The notes: a model not told the origin generated them from the letters alone. 64,000 bases of DNA from Macrococcus sp. 19Msa1099 (GCA_019357535.2 CP079955.1:1612001-1676000); one strand, 5' to 3'. Counted from the stretch's first letter, positions 1-8,913 are shown. Translations and numbers: made by a program.

Positions 1-1344
1 TGATACTTTACCGTTTGATGTGCGTATGAGTGAATCTGTTCTGATAAATTGTTTCGGATGTTTATATTTCGCAAGACGGTCACATAGGACATTTATAATC
101 TTCTCATCCAGATCGTCATCCGCTTCATATACACAGACCGGTACTTGTCCCCACTGTGCATCACTTTTTGGGATAACAGCTATTGCATGAATTTCTGTAT
201 TGTTTAATATGACTTGCTCTATCTCACTCGGGTATATATTCTCCCCACCTGATATAATCAGATCTTTCCTGCGGTCTAATATATATAAGTAGTCGTCCTG
301 AATATAGCCAATATCACCTGTCATAAAGAATCCGTCACGAAAGGCGTGAACGTTTGCTTGTTCAGGATATAAATAACCGTGCATCACATGCTCACCACGC
401 ACGCCAATTTCACCGATGCCATCTACACAGTCAAACAGTTTAAAGTTATCATTGATGCGTCCGACACTATTACGGGCTTGTGCGATATCATCAGGCGTTG
501 CTGTGATCATTTGAGAGCATGTTTCAGTCATTCCAAACGACGTATAGATTGGAAGATTGCGTTTAAGCGATTGTGTTAATATACGTTCATCCAGTTTCGC
601 GCCCCCTACCAGAATTCCTTGTAAATAGGATGGCTCAAGGCCATGATGTAATAATCGTTCAAGTGTCTGAGGGACGAGCGATAGATGAGTCACCTTATAT
701 GTATTCAGATCGTCTATGATCTGAGCCTCATGAAATCCATCATGCAGTACGACCGTACAATGATCCATTACCGCGCGCAGCAATATGCTGAGCCCACTAA
801 TATGGAAGAGTGGCAGTGTATCAAGCCATACGGACTGACTAGAATACGTAAACGTCTGCTTGCATAGTGCAGCACTTGCCTCGTGGTTACCGTAAGTTTG
901 AGGCACTGCTTTTTGTACCCCTGTCGTACCGGACGTGAACATAATCGATAATATATCATCTTTATTATTCTGAACTGGTGTATAAGTCGTATGTGCACGC
1001 AGCGCATCGTTTACAAAAGTATTCGTATTTATAGCGTCTATATTCATTTCTTTAGTCGTAAACAACGTATCGACTTGCACCGACTTCATTTGTCGCACAA
1101 CTTCAGCTGCAGTCAGATGTTTGTTGATCATCACAATTTCAGTCCCGGCAAGCATCGCACCGTGAATCATATAGACATTAACCAGTGTATTCTCTGCAAT
1201 TAACGCGATACGGTTATAATGATGTAGCGCATGTGCAACTTTCAGTGCATGTCTATATAACATTGCATATGTAATTGTATCGTCGTTATAGATTATCGCT
1301 GTCTTATGCGGCACTTTAGTCGCACTATCCTTTAGCCACTCCAT
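1..1344 (-). CDS. menE: 2-succinylbenzoate--CoA ligase MenE (3' end outside window)
   Basis: Acyl-CoA synthetase that activates o-succinylbenzoate with ATP and CoA in menaquinone synthesis. The translated minus strand shows the AMP-binding P-loop (FTSGTTGVQKA), the SFGMTETC motif and the hinge region LDRRKDLIISGGENIYP, all typical of the ANL superfamily. The reading frame stays open to the window edge, so the C-terminal end is missing here; about 448 residues are visible. The start (MEWLKDSATK) follows an AAAGG about nine bases upstream. It is the last men gene of the minus-strand series, separated from menB by about 170 bp that hold a long palindrome (see the repeat at 1401-1505), so its expression may be set apart from the tightly overlapping genes before it. 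Identity is very likely from motifs plus context. Confidence 0.93.
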   Translation of the reverse strand, partial: MEWLKDSATKVPHKTAIIYNDDTITYAMLYRHALKVAHALHHYNRIALIAENTLVNVYMIHGAMLAGTEIVMINKHLTAAEVVRQMKSVQVDTLFTTKEMNIDAINTNTFVNDALRAHTTYTPVQNNKDDILSIMFTSGTTGVQKAVPQTYGNHEASAALCKQTFTYSSQSVWLDTLPLFHISGLSILLRAVMDHCTVVLHDGFHEAQIIDDLNTYKVTHLSLVPQTLERLLHHGLEPSYLQGILVGGAKLDERILTQSLKRNLPIYTSFGMTETCSQMITATPDDIAQARNSVGRINDNFKLFDCVDGIGEIGVRGEHVMHGYLYPEQANVHAFRDGFFMTGDIGYIQDDYLYILDRRKDLIISGGENIYPSEIEQVILNNTEIHAIAVIPKSDAQWGQVPVCVYEADDDLDEKIINVLCDRLAKYKHPKQFIRTDSLIRTSNGKVS

Positions 1345-1400
1345 GACCATCATCCTTTTGTATAAAGATTAAAATATAAACTTGCAATCCAATAAACGGT

Positions 1401-1505
1401 GGAACAAATGTTGCCCCATGCGGCAAAACCCGGATAACGCAGAAAACAAAAAGCATTTTCTTAGCATTATCCGGGTTTTGCTTCGGGTCAGAACACATTA
1501 GTTCC
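1401..1505. repeat. Long palindromic element, copy A
   Basis: An 18-base arm (1423-1440) pairs with 1464-1481 with one G-U-type exception. Inside it AGAAAA (1441-1446) pairs with TTTTCT (1456-1461), and outside it GGAAC...TGTT pairs imperfectly with the segment ending GTTCC at 1505. It lies between menB and menE within the operon. A related copy sits at 37481-37577. There is no U-run, so it does not look like an ordinary intrinsic terminator; RNA processing or partial attenuation is possible. Confidence 0.75.
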
Positions 1506-1514
1506 AACCTCTCT

Positions 1515-2333
1515 TTATGGGAATTTCGGGAACTGATCGAAGTTTGGCTCGCGTTTTTCTTTGAATGCGTCACGGCCTTCTTTCGCTTCATCACTTGTGT
1601 AGTAAAGTAATGTCGCATCTCCTGCGAACTGCTGAAGTCCAGCTAATCCGTCAGTATCCGCGTTCATCGCTGCTTTTAAGAAGCGTAATGCTGTTGGTGA
1701 GTGCTGTAAGATTTCTTTACACCATTTCACTGTTTCATCTTCTACTTCAGCTAATGGTACAACTGTATTCACAAGTCCCATATCTAGTGCTTCTTGCGCA
1801 TCATATTGACGGCATAAGTACCAGATTTCACGTGCTTTCTTATGTCCGACAATACGTGCTAAGTAACCTGAACCGTATCCTGCATCAAATGATCCTACTT
1901 TCGGTCCAGTTTGTCCGAAGCGTGCATTATCTGCTGCAATTGTTAAGTCACAAACGATGTGTAATACGTGTCCACCACCAATTGCATAGCCACGTACCAT
2001 CGCAATAACTGGTTTAGGAATAACTCGGATTAAACGTTGAAGATCTAAAACGTTTAGACGTGGAATGTTGTCGTCTCCTACGTATCCGCCGTGTCCGCGT
2101 ACTTTCTGGTCTCCACCTGAACAGAATGCCATATCGCCTTCACCTGTTAAGATGATAGCACCAATTCTTTGGTCGTCACGTGCACGTGAGAATGCATCGA
2201 TCATTTCCATTACTGTGTTCGGTGTAAATGCATTACGTACATGAGGACGGTTAATTGTAATCTTACCGATTCCTTCGAAATATTCGTATTTAATTTCGTT
2301 ATATTCTTTAATTGTTTCCCAAACTCTAGTCAT
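1515..2333 (-). CDS. menB: 1,4-dihydroxy-2-naphthoyl-CoA synthase MenB
   Basis: Crotonase-fold enzyme that closes the naphthoquinone ring, converting o-succinylbenzoyl-CoA to 1,4-dihydroxy-2-naphthoyl-CoA. The 272 residues match the usual MenB length. Visible family marks are [12 protein letters not shown] near the N-terminus, the oxyanion-hole segment [10 protein letters not shown], and [20 protein letters not shown], which is characteristic of MenB rather than of other enoyl-CoA hydratases. The start codon overlaps the end of menH by 8 bp, suggesting translational coupling. It acts in the cytoplasm between MenE and the thioesterase step. Confidence 0.96.
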   Translation of the reverse strand: MTRVWETIKEYNEIKYEYFEGIGKITINRPHVRNAFTPNTVMEMIDAFSRARDDQRIGAIILTGEGDMAFCSGGDQKVRGHGGYVGDDNIPRLNVLDLQRLIRVIPKPVIAMVRGYAIGGGHVLHIVCDLTIAADNARFGQTGPKVGSFDAGYGSGYLARIVGHKKAREIWYLCRQYDAQEALDMGLVNTVVPLAEVEDETVKWCKEILQHSPTALRFLKAAMNADTDGLAGLQQFAGDATLLYYTSDEAKEGRDAFKEKREPNFDQFPKFP

Positions 2334-3114
2334 GATTTTCCTCCTTGATAAACGATACTATTATTGTATCAAATATTTGTGAATTCTCCACATGAATTGT
2401 ATGACCTGCGTCAATTATTGTATGTGTGCTGTTTGGCAGCATTGTATGCATGCGCTTTGCGATAGTGCAGAACTTCGTGTCAAGACTACCGGTCAGTAAT
2501 AGTACGGGTTGTTTAAGCTCAGGTAAATGTGGCCAGAGATTTGGCTGCTTCCCTGTTCCGTAATCTATCAGTGCTTTCGCGACAGCTAATGGTTCATGAT
2601 TGAGTCGTGTATTGCGCTGTCTTACTTCAGCAACGTGTGATAATGGATGGTATGTCTTGAACAGCGGTAACTGTTCCCAGCGTTTAACGAAAGCTGCGTA
2701 ATCCGTTATCATTGATGCTGACTGCTGTAAGTCTTGTTTAATGCGCGCTATTTGTGCGTCTGTTGTTTCCAGTCCTGGTGTCGATGATTCTAATATGAGC
2801 TTATGAATATAGTCTCTATAATGGATGGCTGTATACAGTGCAATGCGTCCACCCATCGAGTAACCATATAAGTAGACGTTGCTATAGTGAAACTGCGCGA
2901 TAGTTTCAATGAGCGCCTGACTGATATATGGAAAGTCCCACGTTGCTTTAAAGTCACTTCCTTCTCCATGCCCTGGACATTCAACCAGTATGATATCAAC
3001 ATGTTCTTCAAGCTTGTCAATGTAAGGTTCAAAGGTATGTACATTACCGAGAAACCCATGAATCATGACAAGGACATCGGAGTGGTTATGCGTAATGCGT
3101 TTATAATTCAGCAT
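2326..3114 (-). CDS. menH: SHCHC synthase-type alpha/beta hydrolase MenH
   Basis: Alpha/beta hydrolase expected to eliminate pyruvate from SEPHCHC to give 2-succinyl-6-hydroxy-2,4-cyclohexadiene-1-carboxylate in menaquinone synthesis. The nucleophile elbow GYSMGG places the catalytic serine at residue 86; an Asp in GSLDTKF and a His in AGHTIHVEN complete a plausible triad. Length (262 aa) fits MenH. The start overlaps the end of menD by 14 bp and the stop overlaps menB by 8 bp, so the three are likely co-translated. Alpha/beta hydrolases are hard to tell apart by sequence alone; the call rests mainly on its position inside the men series. Confidence 0.9.
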   Translation of the reverse strand: MLNYKRITHNHSDVLVMIHGFLGNVHTFEPYIDKLEEHVDIILVECPGHGEGSDFKATWDFPYISQALIETIAQFHYSNVYLYGYSMGGRIALYTAIHYRDYIHKLILESSTPGLETTDAQIARIKQDLQQSASMITDYAAFVKRWEQLPLFKTYHPLSHVAEVRQRNTRLNHEPLAVAKALIDYGTGKQPNLWPHLPELKQPVLLLTGSLDTKFCTIAKRMHTMLPNSTHTIIDAGHTIHVENSQIFDTIIVSFIKEENHD

Positions 3115-4753
3115 TGAGCTTTTCCTTTAAGGTATGCTGCAGCTGTCTATGTGCATTTAAGTTCTCTTCTCGGTCGGTAATGACTTCGATAATATTTGCC
3201 CCGCTTTTTGGCAGTGTAATGTTATCGAACACATTATATTTATAGTAGTTAAATTCATAGAGTGCCGCTGCATGTTTAAAGTCGATGTCGAGCGGTGTAC
3301 CAAACAATCGCTCGAAATACGTGCCGTCCTCTTTTTGTGGCAAGTAGCTGAAGATGCCACCACCATTATTATTGAACACGACGATATTAATATTGATGCC
3401 TTCAAGCTTCTTCATAATGAGGCCGTTTAGATCATGGTAGAACGATATATCACCGATAATGAGCGTGACCTTTTTGTGAACTGCCATCCCCATCGCCGTA
3501 CTGACAACACCATCAATACCGTTCGCACCGCGATTACAGAAGGGTTTGCCGTTAAACTGGGTAAAGAATGTATCACAGTCACGTATCGGCATACTGTTGC
3601 CGAGAAAGAGCACTTCATTGTCTTCTATCTGACTGAAGATATGATAGATGGCACGACCTTCGTCCGTCACAACCTGGGTATGCTGATGAATCTGATTGGT
3701 AATGAAGTCATTCAGCGTCTGCCAGTATTTAAGCCATTCTCGGTTATCAACAGGCTGCTCCTCTGCCAGCTGTCTGAAGAAATCATTAGCAGTCATCTCA
3801 ATAAAGAGATCCGGCACTTTCGGGAAAGTATCCGGTGTCGTGCGTGATTGCACCAGTACTTGCGGGACATCAAGCGCTGCCAGCCACTGATTGATCGGCT
3901 TTGATACGACAGCGTGCCCCACACGAATGACGTAGCCTGGCTGAACATTGGCCAATGCTTTAAACGCGCTATCACCGGTTGTTATTACGTTCGGATGTCG
4001 TGTATCACGCAGTTGACTAAGCGGATCTGCAATTATCGGAATATGATGTATCGTCGAGAAGATAAGCAGCTGCGTCAAATCTTCCTGCTGTGCATCTCCT
4101 GCGATAATTAATCCATTACCTAACGAAAGTACTGGACGCATGAGGTGTACATTAAAGGACTTTTGGTAGAGCACTTCTGGGACAGGCATATAGCTGAGCA
4201 GATGCTTCTGTTTTATGTCTGGCAGCAGTGGCTCTCTAAAAGGTATATTAAAATGCACAGGCCCACGCATCGGCCCTTTGAAATGTGCACTTGCCTGCTG
4301 CATCACGTGTTCGATGAAGTTTACAGTGCCTGTCGTATCATCTGCGATTGGAAAGTCACGTTCATACATGATGAAGTTCTGGAACATTCCGACTTGATTG
4401 ATTGCTTGTGGTGCACCGACATTGCGCAGTTCATGCGGACGATCGCTCGTCAGCACAACAAGCGGCAGATGACTGATAAACGCTTCTGTAACTGCCGGTA
4501 CGTAGTTGCTTGCAGCAGTACCAGAAGTGCATAATATCGCAACAGGCTTATTTGTTGCCTTAATCAGCCCAAGAGCAAAGAAAGCGGCACTACGTTCATC
4601 CGGATGAATATAGGTCGTCATTTGCTCATGCAGTTCACAGGCGATGGCTAATGGTGTCGAACGCGATCCCGGTGAAATCACAACCTCTTCAATCCCGTAA
4701 TCACGCATACGTTTAACTAAATGAAATACTTGTTGCGTCAATGCATCATTCAT
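3101..4753 (-). CDS. menD: SEPHCHC synthase MenD (thiamine diphosphate enzyme)
   Basis: Adds the succinyl semialdehyde unit from 2-oxoglutarate to isochorismate, the committed step to menaquinone. The protein has the three-part ThDP-enzyme layout: an N-terminal pyrimidine-binding domain with VISPGSRSTPLA and the cofactor-activating glutamate in PDERSAAF (Glu53), a middle domain, and a C-terminal diphosphate-binding domain with the Mg-binding motif GDISFYHDLN. Length (550 aa) is normal. Its ATG overlaps the last 8 bp of menF, and its end overlaps menH, so menF-menD-menH-menB read as one tightly packed operon. Confidence 0.97.
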   Translation of the reverse strand: MNDALTQQVFHLVKRMRDYGIEEVVISPGSRSTPLAIACELHEQMTTYIHPDERSAAFFALGLIKATNKPVAILCTSGTAASNYVPAVTEAFISHLPLVVLTSDRPHELRNVGAPQAINQVGMFQNFIMYERDFPIADDTTGTVNFIEHVMQQASAHFKGPMRGPVHFNIPFREPLLPDIKQKHLLSYMPVPEVLYQKSFNVHLMRPVLSLGNGLIIAGDAQQEDLTQLLIFSTIHHIPIIADPLSQLRDTRHPNVITTGDSAFKALANVQPGYVIRVGHAVVSKPINQWLAALDVPQVLVQSRTTPDTFPKVPDLFIEMTANDFFRQLAEEQPVDNREWLKYWQTLNDFITNQIHQHTQVVTDEGRAIYHIFSQIEDNEVLFLGNSMPIRDCDTFFTQFNGKPFCNRGANGIDGVVSTAMGMAVHKKVTLIIGDISFYHDLNGLIMKKLEGININIVVFNNNGGGIFSYLPQKEDGTYFERLFGTPLDIDFKHAAALYEFNYYKYNVFDNITLPKSGANIIEVITDREENLNAHRQLQHTLKEKLNAEL

Positions 4754-6020
4754 GATGTGGCACTCCTAACATTTGTAACATCGGTTTAAATTTAATCTCT
4801 GTCTCATACACTTCACTCTCAACTTCACTATCTTCAACAATCCCACATCCAGCAAACAGTATCGCACGATTGTCCTCAATAACCATCGAACGAATCGCAA
4901 CGATAAACTCACCGTCACCTTGAGCATCCACATAGCCGACTGGTGCACCATATAGACCGCGGTGCTCTCCTGCTTTTTCTAGAAATGCCATCGCCTCAAT
5001 TTTCGGATAACCGCCTAGCGCAGGTGTCGGATGCAGTGCACGTGTGACACGTAGCGTACTGCCGTTATTCAGCTTTGCTTTGATCGGAGTATAAAGATGA
5101 TAGAGAAATTGATTCTCGAGAATTTCAGGATAATCTTTCATGATAATATTCTGACTAAAAGGCGCTAAGTCCTGCTCAATACTTTGTACGACGATACGAT
5201 GTTCATGAAGATTCTTCTCATCGCTCTGAAGTAAATCTTTAGCATCACTTACTGTCTTCGGCATCGTTCCAGCGATTGCATTCGTATAGATGACACCGTC
5301 CTTAACTGCGACGAGCTGCTCTGGCGTCTTAGAGATAAATGTCTTACTCCCTGACTCCATCACCATCGTATAGCTCAGCTCGTGATTACGTGACGCTGCA
5401 TCAATTAACGTCTCAACTTCAATCGGTGACGTCATCGTCAGTTGTCGCTTACGGGATAGCACTACTTTATCGAATGCACTTTGCTGCATCTTTTGAATCG
5501 CCTCTATCGCATTCAATCGGAATTTGTCTAATTCCACATCTTCACTGTGAACAAGCGCATTGTGCTGAATATCCACTGAAGGGAGCGACATGAGATCACT
5601 GCATATGCGCTCACGGTCAAGTGCAGGGTCCGTAAAGATGATCCATGACGCCGCTTCTTCTATGATAATCTGTATCTTCGGGATTACGAAATGGCTTTTA
5701 GAGAACGTATCGAAGTGCGGACTCTCTGCTTCATCGAAATAAAATCCTCCGAACAGCTTCAAATGCAGTTTGGAATCCCCGTGAAGCTGCGCATCCGCGG
5801 TTTGTTTATGAAACGCCGCTTCTACACCTACTGGATCAATCGTACTGCGGGCAATCAATGACTGAACCCCGATACCGATAATCTTTAATGATTTCTCTTT
5901 ATTAATATATAGATATCTTTCCCCTTTATATTCGGCAAAGTGACGGAAGATTGCAGCTTCGTGAGTCACACCTTCATAAGGGTATTGATATATCGCCTTC
6001 AAAGTTAGATCTACTGGCAC
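4746..6020 (-). CDS. menF: Isochorismate synthase MenF
   Basis: Converts chorismate to isochorismate at the head of menaquinone synthesis. The C-terminal chorismate-binding domain is clear: FDKVVLSRKRQ carries the general-base lysine region, then ALHPTPALGGYPK and GCGIVEDSEVESEVYETEIKF. At 424 residues it is slightly shorter than staphylococcal MenF as I remember it. The likely start is GTG (PVDLTLKAIYQ follows), because an in-frame TAG lies a few codons upstream and no better start is present; the upstream AAAGAAG is a weak ribosome binding site. First gene of the men operon, divergent from menA across a 143-bp gap that must hold promoters for both. Confidence 0.94.
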   Translation of the reverse strand: MPVDLTLKAIYQYPYEGVTHEAAIFRHFAEYKGERYLYINKEKSLKIIGIGVQSLIARSTIDPVGVEAAFHKQTADAQLHGDSKLHLKLFGGFYFDEAESPHFDTFSKSHFVIPKIQIIIEEAASWIIFTDPALDRERICSDLMSLPSVDIQHNALVHSEDVELDKFRLNAIEAIQKMQQSAFDKVVLSRKRQLTMTSPIEVETLIDAASRNHELSYTMVMESGSKTFISKTPEQLVAVKDGVIYTNAIAGTMPKTVSDAKDLLQSDEKNLHEHRIVVQSIEQDLAPFSQNIIMKDYPEILENQFLYHLYTPIKAKLNNGSTLRVTRALHPTPALGGYPKIEAMAFLEKAGEHRGLYGAPVGYVDAQGDGEFIVAIRSMVIEDNRAILFAGCGIVEDSEVESEVYETEIKFKPMLQMLGVPHHE

Positions 6021-6163
6021 AAAAAAACACTTCTTTCTAAACGAAATAATATAATTCCTATTTTACCATTATTCTATAGACTTATGACAATTTATATACT
6101 TATTGACTGAAACGTATTTTATGCATAAAATTTAATCATCACATAATAAATGAGGTATATAAA

Positions 6164-7084
6164 ATGTCGGAACATCTTCAAACCCATAGCGGGCTAAAAA
6201 AGTACTATCACCTTATGCGTCCACACACGTTAACTGCAAGCTTCGTTCCTGTATTAGTGGGGACGGCCTGTGCCAGATATTTTACAGAAATACGCATGGA
6301 TATGCTGATATTGATGCTCATCGCATGTCTCTTAATTCAGGCAGCAACAAATATGTTCAATGAATACTTTGATTATAAACGTGGTTTAGATGATCATACA
6401 TCGGTCGGTATCGGAGGCGCGATTGTACGTAACGGAATGTCTCCGAAATCGGTCTACAATCTCGCAGTAGCATTCTATATTATTGCAGCAATCATCGGTA
6501 TCTACATCTGTGCAAACTCATCATGGCTCATTCTGTTTGTCGGAATATTATGTATGGCTGTCGGTTACTTCTATACAGGAGGACCAGTACCAATTTCATG
6601 GACACCGTTCGGAGAAATCTTCGCAGGCTTCTTTATGGGATATGTCATCATTATGATTACGTTCTATATTCAGACAGGTCACTTACATGCCTATCCTGCA
6701 ATCGCCAGCATCCCTGTATCTATTAATATCGGTATGATCAATATGGCAAACAACATTCGTGACCGCGTGAAAGATAAAGTAAGCGGTAGAAAGACATTCG
6801 TTATTCTTGTCGGTAAGACGCTTGCAATCTATACGATGGCTGCACTTTACCTTGTCAGTTTTCTCGCAGTCTTCTACTTAGTATTTACGAAGCCATACGG
6901 TTCGCTATTTATGTTACTTGTACTTCTGAGCTTTAACTTACCGATTAAGGCAGTACGTCGATTCTTACACGGTAATACACCGATTGAACTGATGCCAGCG
7001 ATGAAAGTAACTGGACAGTTCAATACAGTATTTGGTCTGCTGTTTGCACTTGGTCTTTACCTGGCCGGCCTGACAGCAATTTAA
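6164..7084 (+). CDS. menA: 1,4-dihydroxy-2-naphthoate polyprenyltransferase MenA
   Basis: Integral membrane prenyltransferase of the UbiA family that attaches the polyprenyl chain to dihydroxynaphthoate. Two Asp-rich motifs expected for binding Mg and prenyl diphosphate are seen: NMFNEYFDYKRGLDD near residue 65 and NNIRDRVKDKVSGRKT near residue 197. About eight or nine hydrophobic segments span the 306 residues. It is transcribed away from the menFDHBE operon, the usual staphylococcal arrangement as I recall it, and followed directly by a strong hairpin terminator. Confidence 0.95.
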   Translation: MSEHLQTHSGLKKYYHLMRPHTLTASFVPVLVGTACARYFTEIRMDMLILMLIACLLIQAATNMFNEYFDYKRGLDDHTSVGIGGAIVRNGMSPKSVYNLAVAFYIIAAIIGIYICANSSWLILFVGILCMAVGYFYTGGPVPISWTPFGEIFAGFFMGYVIIMITFYIQTGHLHAYPAIASIPVSINIGMINMANNIRDRVKDKVSGRKTFVILVGKTLAIYTMAALYLVSFLAVFYLVFTKPYGSLFMLLVLLSFNLPIKAVRRFLHGNTPIELMPAMKVTGQFNTVFGLLFALGLYLAGLTAI

Positions 7085-7095
7085 TATTATCAATA

Positions 7096-7138
7096 AAAAG
7101 AGCGATGTTAGAAAATTTCTTTTCTAACATCGCTCTTT
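7096..7138. terminator. Bidirectional hairpin terminator after menA
   Basis: An 18-base perfect inverted repeat (AAAGAGCGATGTTAGAAA and its complement) with A-rich left and T-rich right flanks. It serves menA on the plus strand and the small convergent gene on the minus strand. Confidence 0.85.
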
Positions 7139-7152
7139 CTTATAATAACATT

Positions 7153-7416
7153 TTACGCATGGTCAAAGAATTCGTTTAAACGATCCACAACTTCTTGTGT
7201 ATCGCTTTCTGTTACCGCATCTTTTAAACCTGCTTGATTTAAATCGATTGTATATTGATCTGAGTGATAATGCACAATAATGTTTGTTCCACTCACTTCG
7301 TATGAAGAAGGCTCAATCTCATGTGCTTCTTCTTCACCATGATGTTCTCTATAATCCATGCCAATTTGACCTAATTTTAATTCTGCATATGATACAAGTT
7401 TATCGATATTTGTCAT
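7153..7416 (-). CDS. Small acidic protein of unknown function
   Basis: An 87-residue hydrophilic protein beginning MTNIDKLVSYAEL, with an acidic and His-rich middle (HHGEEEAHEIEP) and a C-terminal NEFFDHA. I do not recognise the family. The start was moved four codons in from the longest frame because GGAGG sits seven bases before this ATG. That Shine-Dalgarno sequence lies inside the last codons of the upstream gene (its final Gly-Gly), so the two genes are almost certainly coupled. No signal peptide or membrane segment. Ends at the bidirectional terminator shared with menA. Confidence 0.7.
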   Translation of the reverse strand: MTNIDKLVSYAELKLGQIGMDYREHHGEEEAHEIEPSSYEVSGTNIIVHYHSDQYTIDLNQAGLKDAVTESDTQEVVDRLNEFFDHA

Positions 7417-7417
7417 A

Positions 7418-7891
7418 TTATCCTCCAAAATTAGTTTCTGATATTTTTATTCTAATAAACTGTGTCATTTCAGGCAAGTCATCGTTCTTAATCATACGAA
7501 TCGTATAAGACTTATCACTTAAATGTTCACGATTGACCTTTAAGAATAAATTCCCAAAACTATCTTCTTGTTTCTCGAAATCTACATCTTCGACATTATG
7601 ATATGGAATAATATCATAATACTTACGCTTTGATTTTGGTTTACTATGAATGAGCACGATTCTGTCATTAAGCAATAGAATTAATCCTGATTGATTTAAG
7701 TTGATCTGACTATAAGAAGCGAAATAGATCATTTCTTTATTCTTTATATCCTTACAAATTACTTTCAGCAACTTTATAAAGAATCTACGTTCAGATTTTT
7801 TAATTCGTTTAAAGATCTTAGAGAATCTTTTATATCGTACTGGATATGTAAGATTCGCGAGAACCTTTCGTGTTGAGAATTTATCTTGCAT
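7418..7891 (-). CDS. Basic protein of unknown function, possible PH-like domain
   Basis: A 157-residue protein with a strongly basic N-terminal third (RYKRFSKIFKRIKKSERRFF) followed by a beta-rich stretch (INLNQSGLILLLNDRIVLIHSKP, IIPYHNVEDVDFEKQ) whose pattern of a hydrophobic strand, a turn and then Y/P-x-x-x-V-x-D resembles bacterial PH-like domains. That resemblance is weak and is only inference. The start is an ATG with AAAGGTGG upstream; a GTG three codons earlier has no ribosome site. The stop is one base before the ATG of the next gene. Confidence 0.65.
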   Translation of the reverse strand: MQDKFSTRKVLANLTYPVRYKRFSKIFKRIKKSERRFFIKLLKVICKDIKNKEMIYFASYSQINLNQSGLILLLNDRIVLIHSKPKSKRKYYDIIPYHNVEDVDFEKQEDSFGNLFLKVNREHLSDKSYTIRMIKNDDLPEMTQFIRIKISETNFGG

Positions 7892-7967
7892 GACGCCCAC
7901 CTTTTATCGTTAGTTTATTCATAATTTATACATCCATTAAATGTATTGCACATTAAATAATTATAGT

Positions 7968-7999
7968 AAAAAAGAGACTCTTTTCGCAAAAAGAATCTC
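7968..7999 (-). terminator. Terminator of tRNA cluster 1
   Basis: On the minus strand a GAGATTCTTTTT / AAAAGAGTCTC hairpin is followed by six Ts, immediately downstream of tRNA-Ser(GGA), the last tRNA of the cluster. Confidence 0.75.
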
Positions 8000-8005
8000 A
8001 GTTAG

Positions 8006-8094
8006 CGGAAGGTAAGGGATTCGAACCCTTGAAACGCGGTTAGCGTTTACACACTTTCCAGGCGTGCTCCTTCGGCCAGCTCGGACAACCTTCC
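8006..8094 (-). tRNA. tRNA-Ser (anticodon GGA)
   Basis: Minus-strand cloverleaf beginning GGAAGGTTG, with a long variable arm typical of class II tRNAs and anticodon GGA in the loop CTGGAAA. 3' CCA is not encoded. Last gene of cluster 1, separated from tRNA-Glu by its own hairpin. Confidence 0.93.
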
Positions 8095-8097
8095 TAA

Positions 8098-8131
8098 TAA
8101 AAAAATCAGAAGCGATATTTCACTTCTGATT
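8098..8131 (-). terminator. Hairpin between tRNA-Glu and tRNA-Ser(GGA)
   Basis: On the minus strand AATCAGAAG pairs with CTTCTGATT and is followed by a run of seven Ts. It could end most transcripts after tRNA-Glu and lower tRNA-Ser(GGA) expression, or act as a processing structure. Confidence 0.65.
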
Positions 8132-8134
8132 ATA

Positions 8135-8206
8135 TGACCCCTACGGGATTCGAACCCGTGTTACCGCCGTGAAAGGGCGGTGTCTTAACCGCTTGACCAA
8201 GGGGCC
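8135..8206 (-). tRNA. tRNA-Glu (anticodon TTC)
   Basis: 72-nt cloverleaf starting GGCCCCTTGGTCAAGCGG on the minus strand with anticodon TTC between stems CCGCC/GGCGG. CCA is not encoded. Confidence 0.95.
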
Positions 8207-8209
8207 TTA

Positions 8210-8284
8210 TGGCTCCACAGGTAGGACTCGAACCTACGACCGATCGGTTAACAGCCGATAGCTCTACCACTGAGCTACTGTGGA
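8210..8284 (-). tRNA. tRNA-Asn (anticodon GTT), copy 1
   Basis: Cloverleaf starting TCCACAGTAGCTCAGTGG on the minus strand, anticodon GTT, encoded CCA. The gene sequence is identical to the copy at 9003-9077. Confidence 0.95.
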
Positions 8285-8288
8285 TCAA

Positions 8289-8362
8289 TGGAGCGGGTGA
8301 TCGGAATCGAACCGACAACATCAGCTTGGAAGGCTGAGGTTATACCATTTAACTACACCCGC
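8289..8362 (-). tRNA. tRNA-Gly (anticodon TCC), ordinary proteinogenic form
   Basis: Cloverleaf starting GCGGGTGTAGTTAAATGG on the minus strand, with normal D-loop GG and TTCGATT T-loop, anticodon TCC and encoded CCA. It contrasts with the deviant tRNA-Gly(TCC) at 54216-54290. Confidence 0.95.
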
Positions 8363-8369
8363 TTAACAA

Positions 8370-8446
8370 TGGGGCGACTGATGGGAATCGAACCCACGAA
8401 TGTCGGAACCACAATCCGATGCGTTAACCACTTCGCCACAATCGCC
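8370..8446 (-). tRNA. tRNA-His (anticodon GTG), copy 1
   Basis: Starts with the extra 5' G typical of tRNA-His (GGCGATTGTGGCGAAG on the minus strand), anticodon GTG, 3' CCA encoded. Nearly identical to the copy at 54473-54546. Confidence 0.94.
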
Positions 8447-8467
8447 TTGTATAATAAAATTAAAATA

Positions 8468-8540
8468 TGGCTCAGGACGGAATCGAACCGCCGACACAAG
8501 GATTTTCAATCCTTTGCTCTACCGACTGAGCTACTGAGCC
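8468..8540 (-). tRNA. tRNA-Phe (anticodon GAA), copy 1
   Basis: Starts GGCTCAGTAGCTCAGTCGG on the minus strand, anticodon GAA in the loop TTGAAAA. No encoded CCA. Part of an fMet-Asp-Phe block duplicated at 54841-55076. Confidence 0.95.
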
Positions 8541-8545
8541 AAACA

Positions 8546-8621
8546 TGGCGGTCCCGACGGGAATCGAACCCGCGATCTCCTGCGTGACAGGCAGGCATGT
8601 TAACCGCTACACCACGGGACC
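8546..8621 (-). tRNA. tRNA-Asp (anticodon GTC), copy 1
   Basis: Starts GGTCCCGTGGTGTAGCGG on the minus strand, anticodon GTC, CCA encoded. Identical to the copy at 54919-54994. Confidence 0.95.
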
Positions 8622-8629
8622 ACTAATAA

Positions 8630-8703
<74 letters not shown>

Positions 8704-8741
8704 ATAATAATAAATAATGTCTCAAAAACGAGTACTTATAT

Positions 8742-8770
8742 AATATAGCACTTTAGTTTTGTGAATGCAA
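8742..8770 (-). promoter_or_regulatory. Predicted promoter of fMet-...-Ser(GGA) tRNA unit
   Basis: Minus strand: -35 TTGCAT, 17-bp spacer, -10 TATATT, about 35 bp upstream of tRNA-fMet. The preceding Asn-Ser(GCT) unit ends in its own terminator, so a promoter is needed here. Confidence 0.65.
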
Positions 8771-8874
8771 TATTAAAAAAGTGTAAATAACCTCTTATTT
8801 TGCATTAATATAATAAAATCTTTATAAACAATAATATATTCTTCTGCATCTTTAAATGTGAGATGCATCGAAAC

Positions 8875-8907
8875 ATAAAAATAAGAACAAGGCGAACGCC
8901 TTGTTCT
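8875..8907 (-). terminator. Terminator after tRNA-Ser(GCT)
   Basis: Minus strand: a perfect 12-bp hairpin (AAGAACAAGGCG / CGCCTTGTTCTT) with a two-base turn, followed by ATTTTTAT. Confidence 0.8.
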
Positions 8908-8913
8908 TCATAA

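Noticed and set aside
1325-1618. 97-codon minus-strand frame covering the menB-menE gap
   Set aside because: It overlaps both men genes out of frame and runs through the palindrome; there is no ribosome site.
1565-2008. 147-codon plus-strand frame opposite menB
   Set aside because: Antisense shadow of a well-supported gene, with no ribosome site and no recognisable domains.
3434-3847. 137-codon plus-strand frame opposite menD
   Set aside because: Shadow of menD.
8130-8587. Open frames of 63-99 codons over tRNA cluster 1
   Set aside because: They are translations of tRNA sequence; peptides like RRESNPRSPA are well-known artefacts of tRNA genes.
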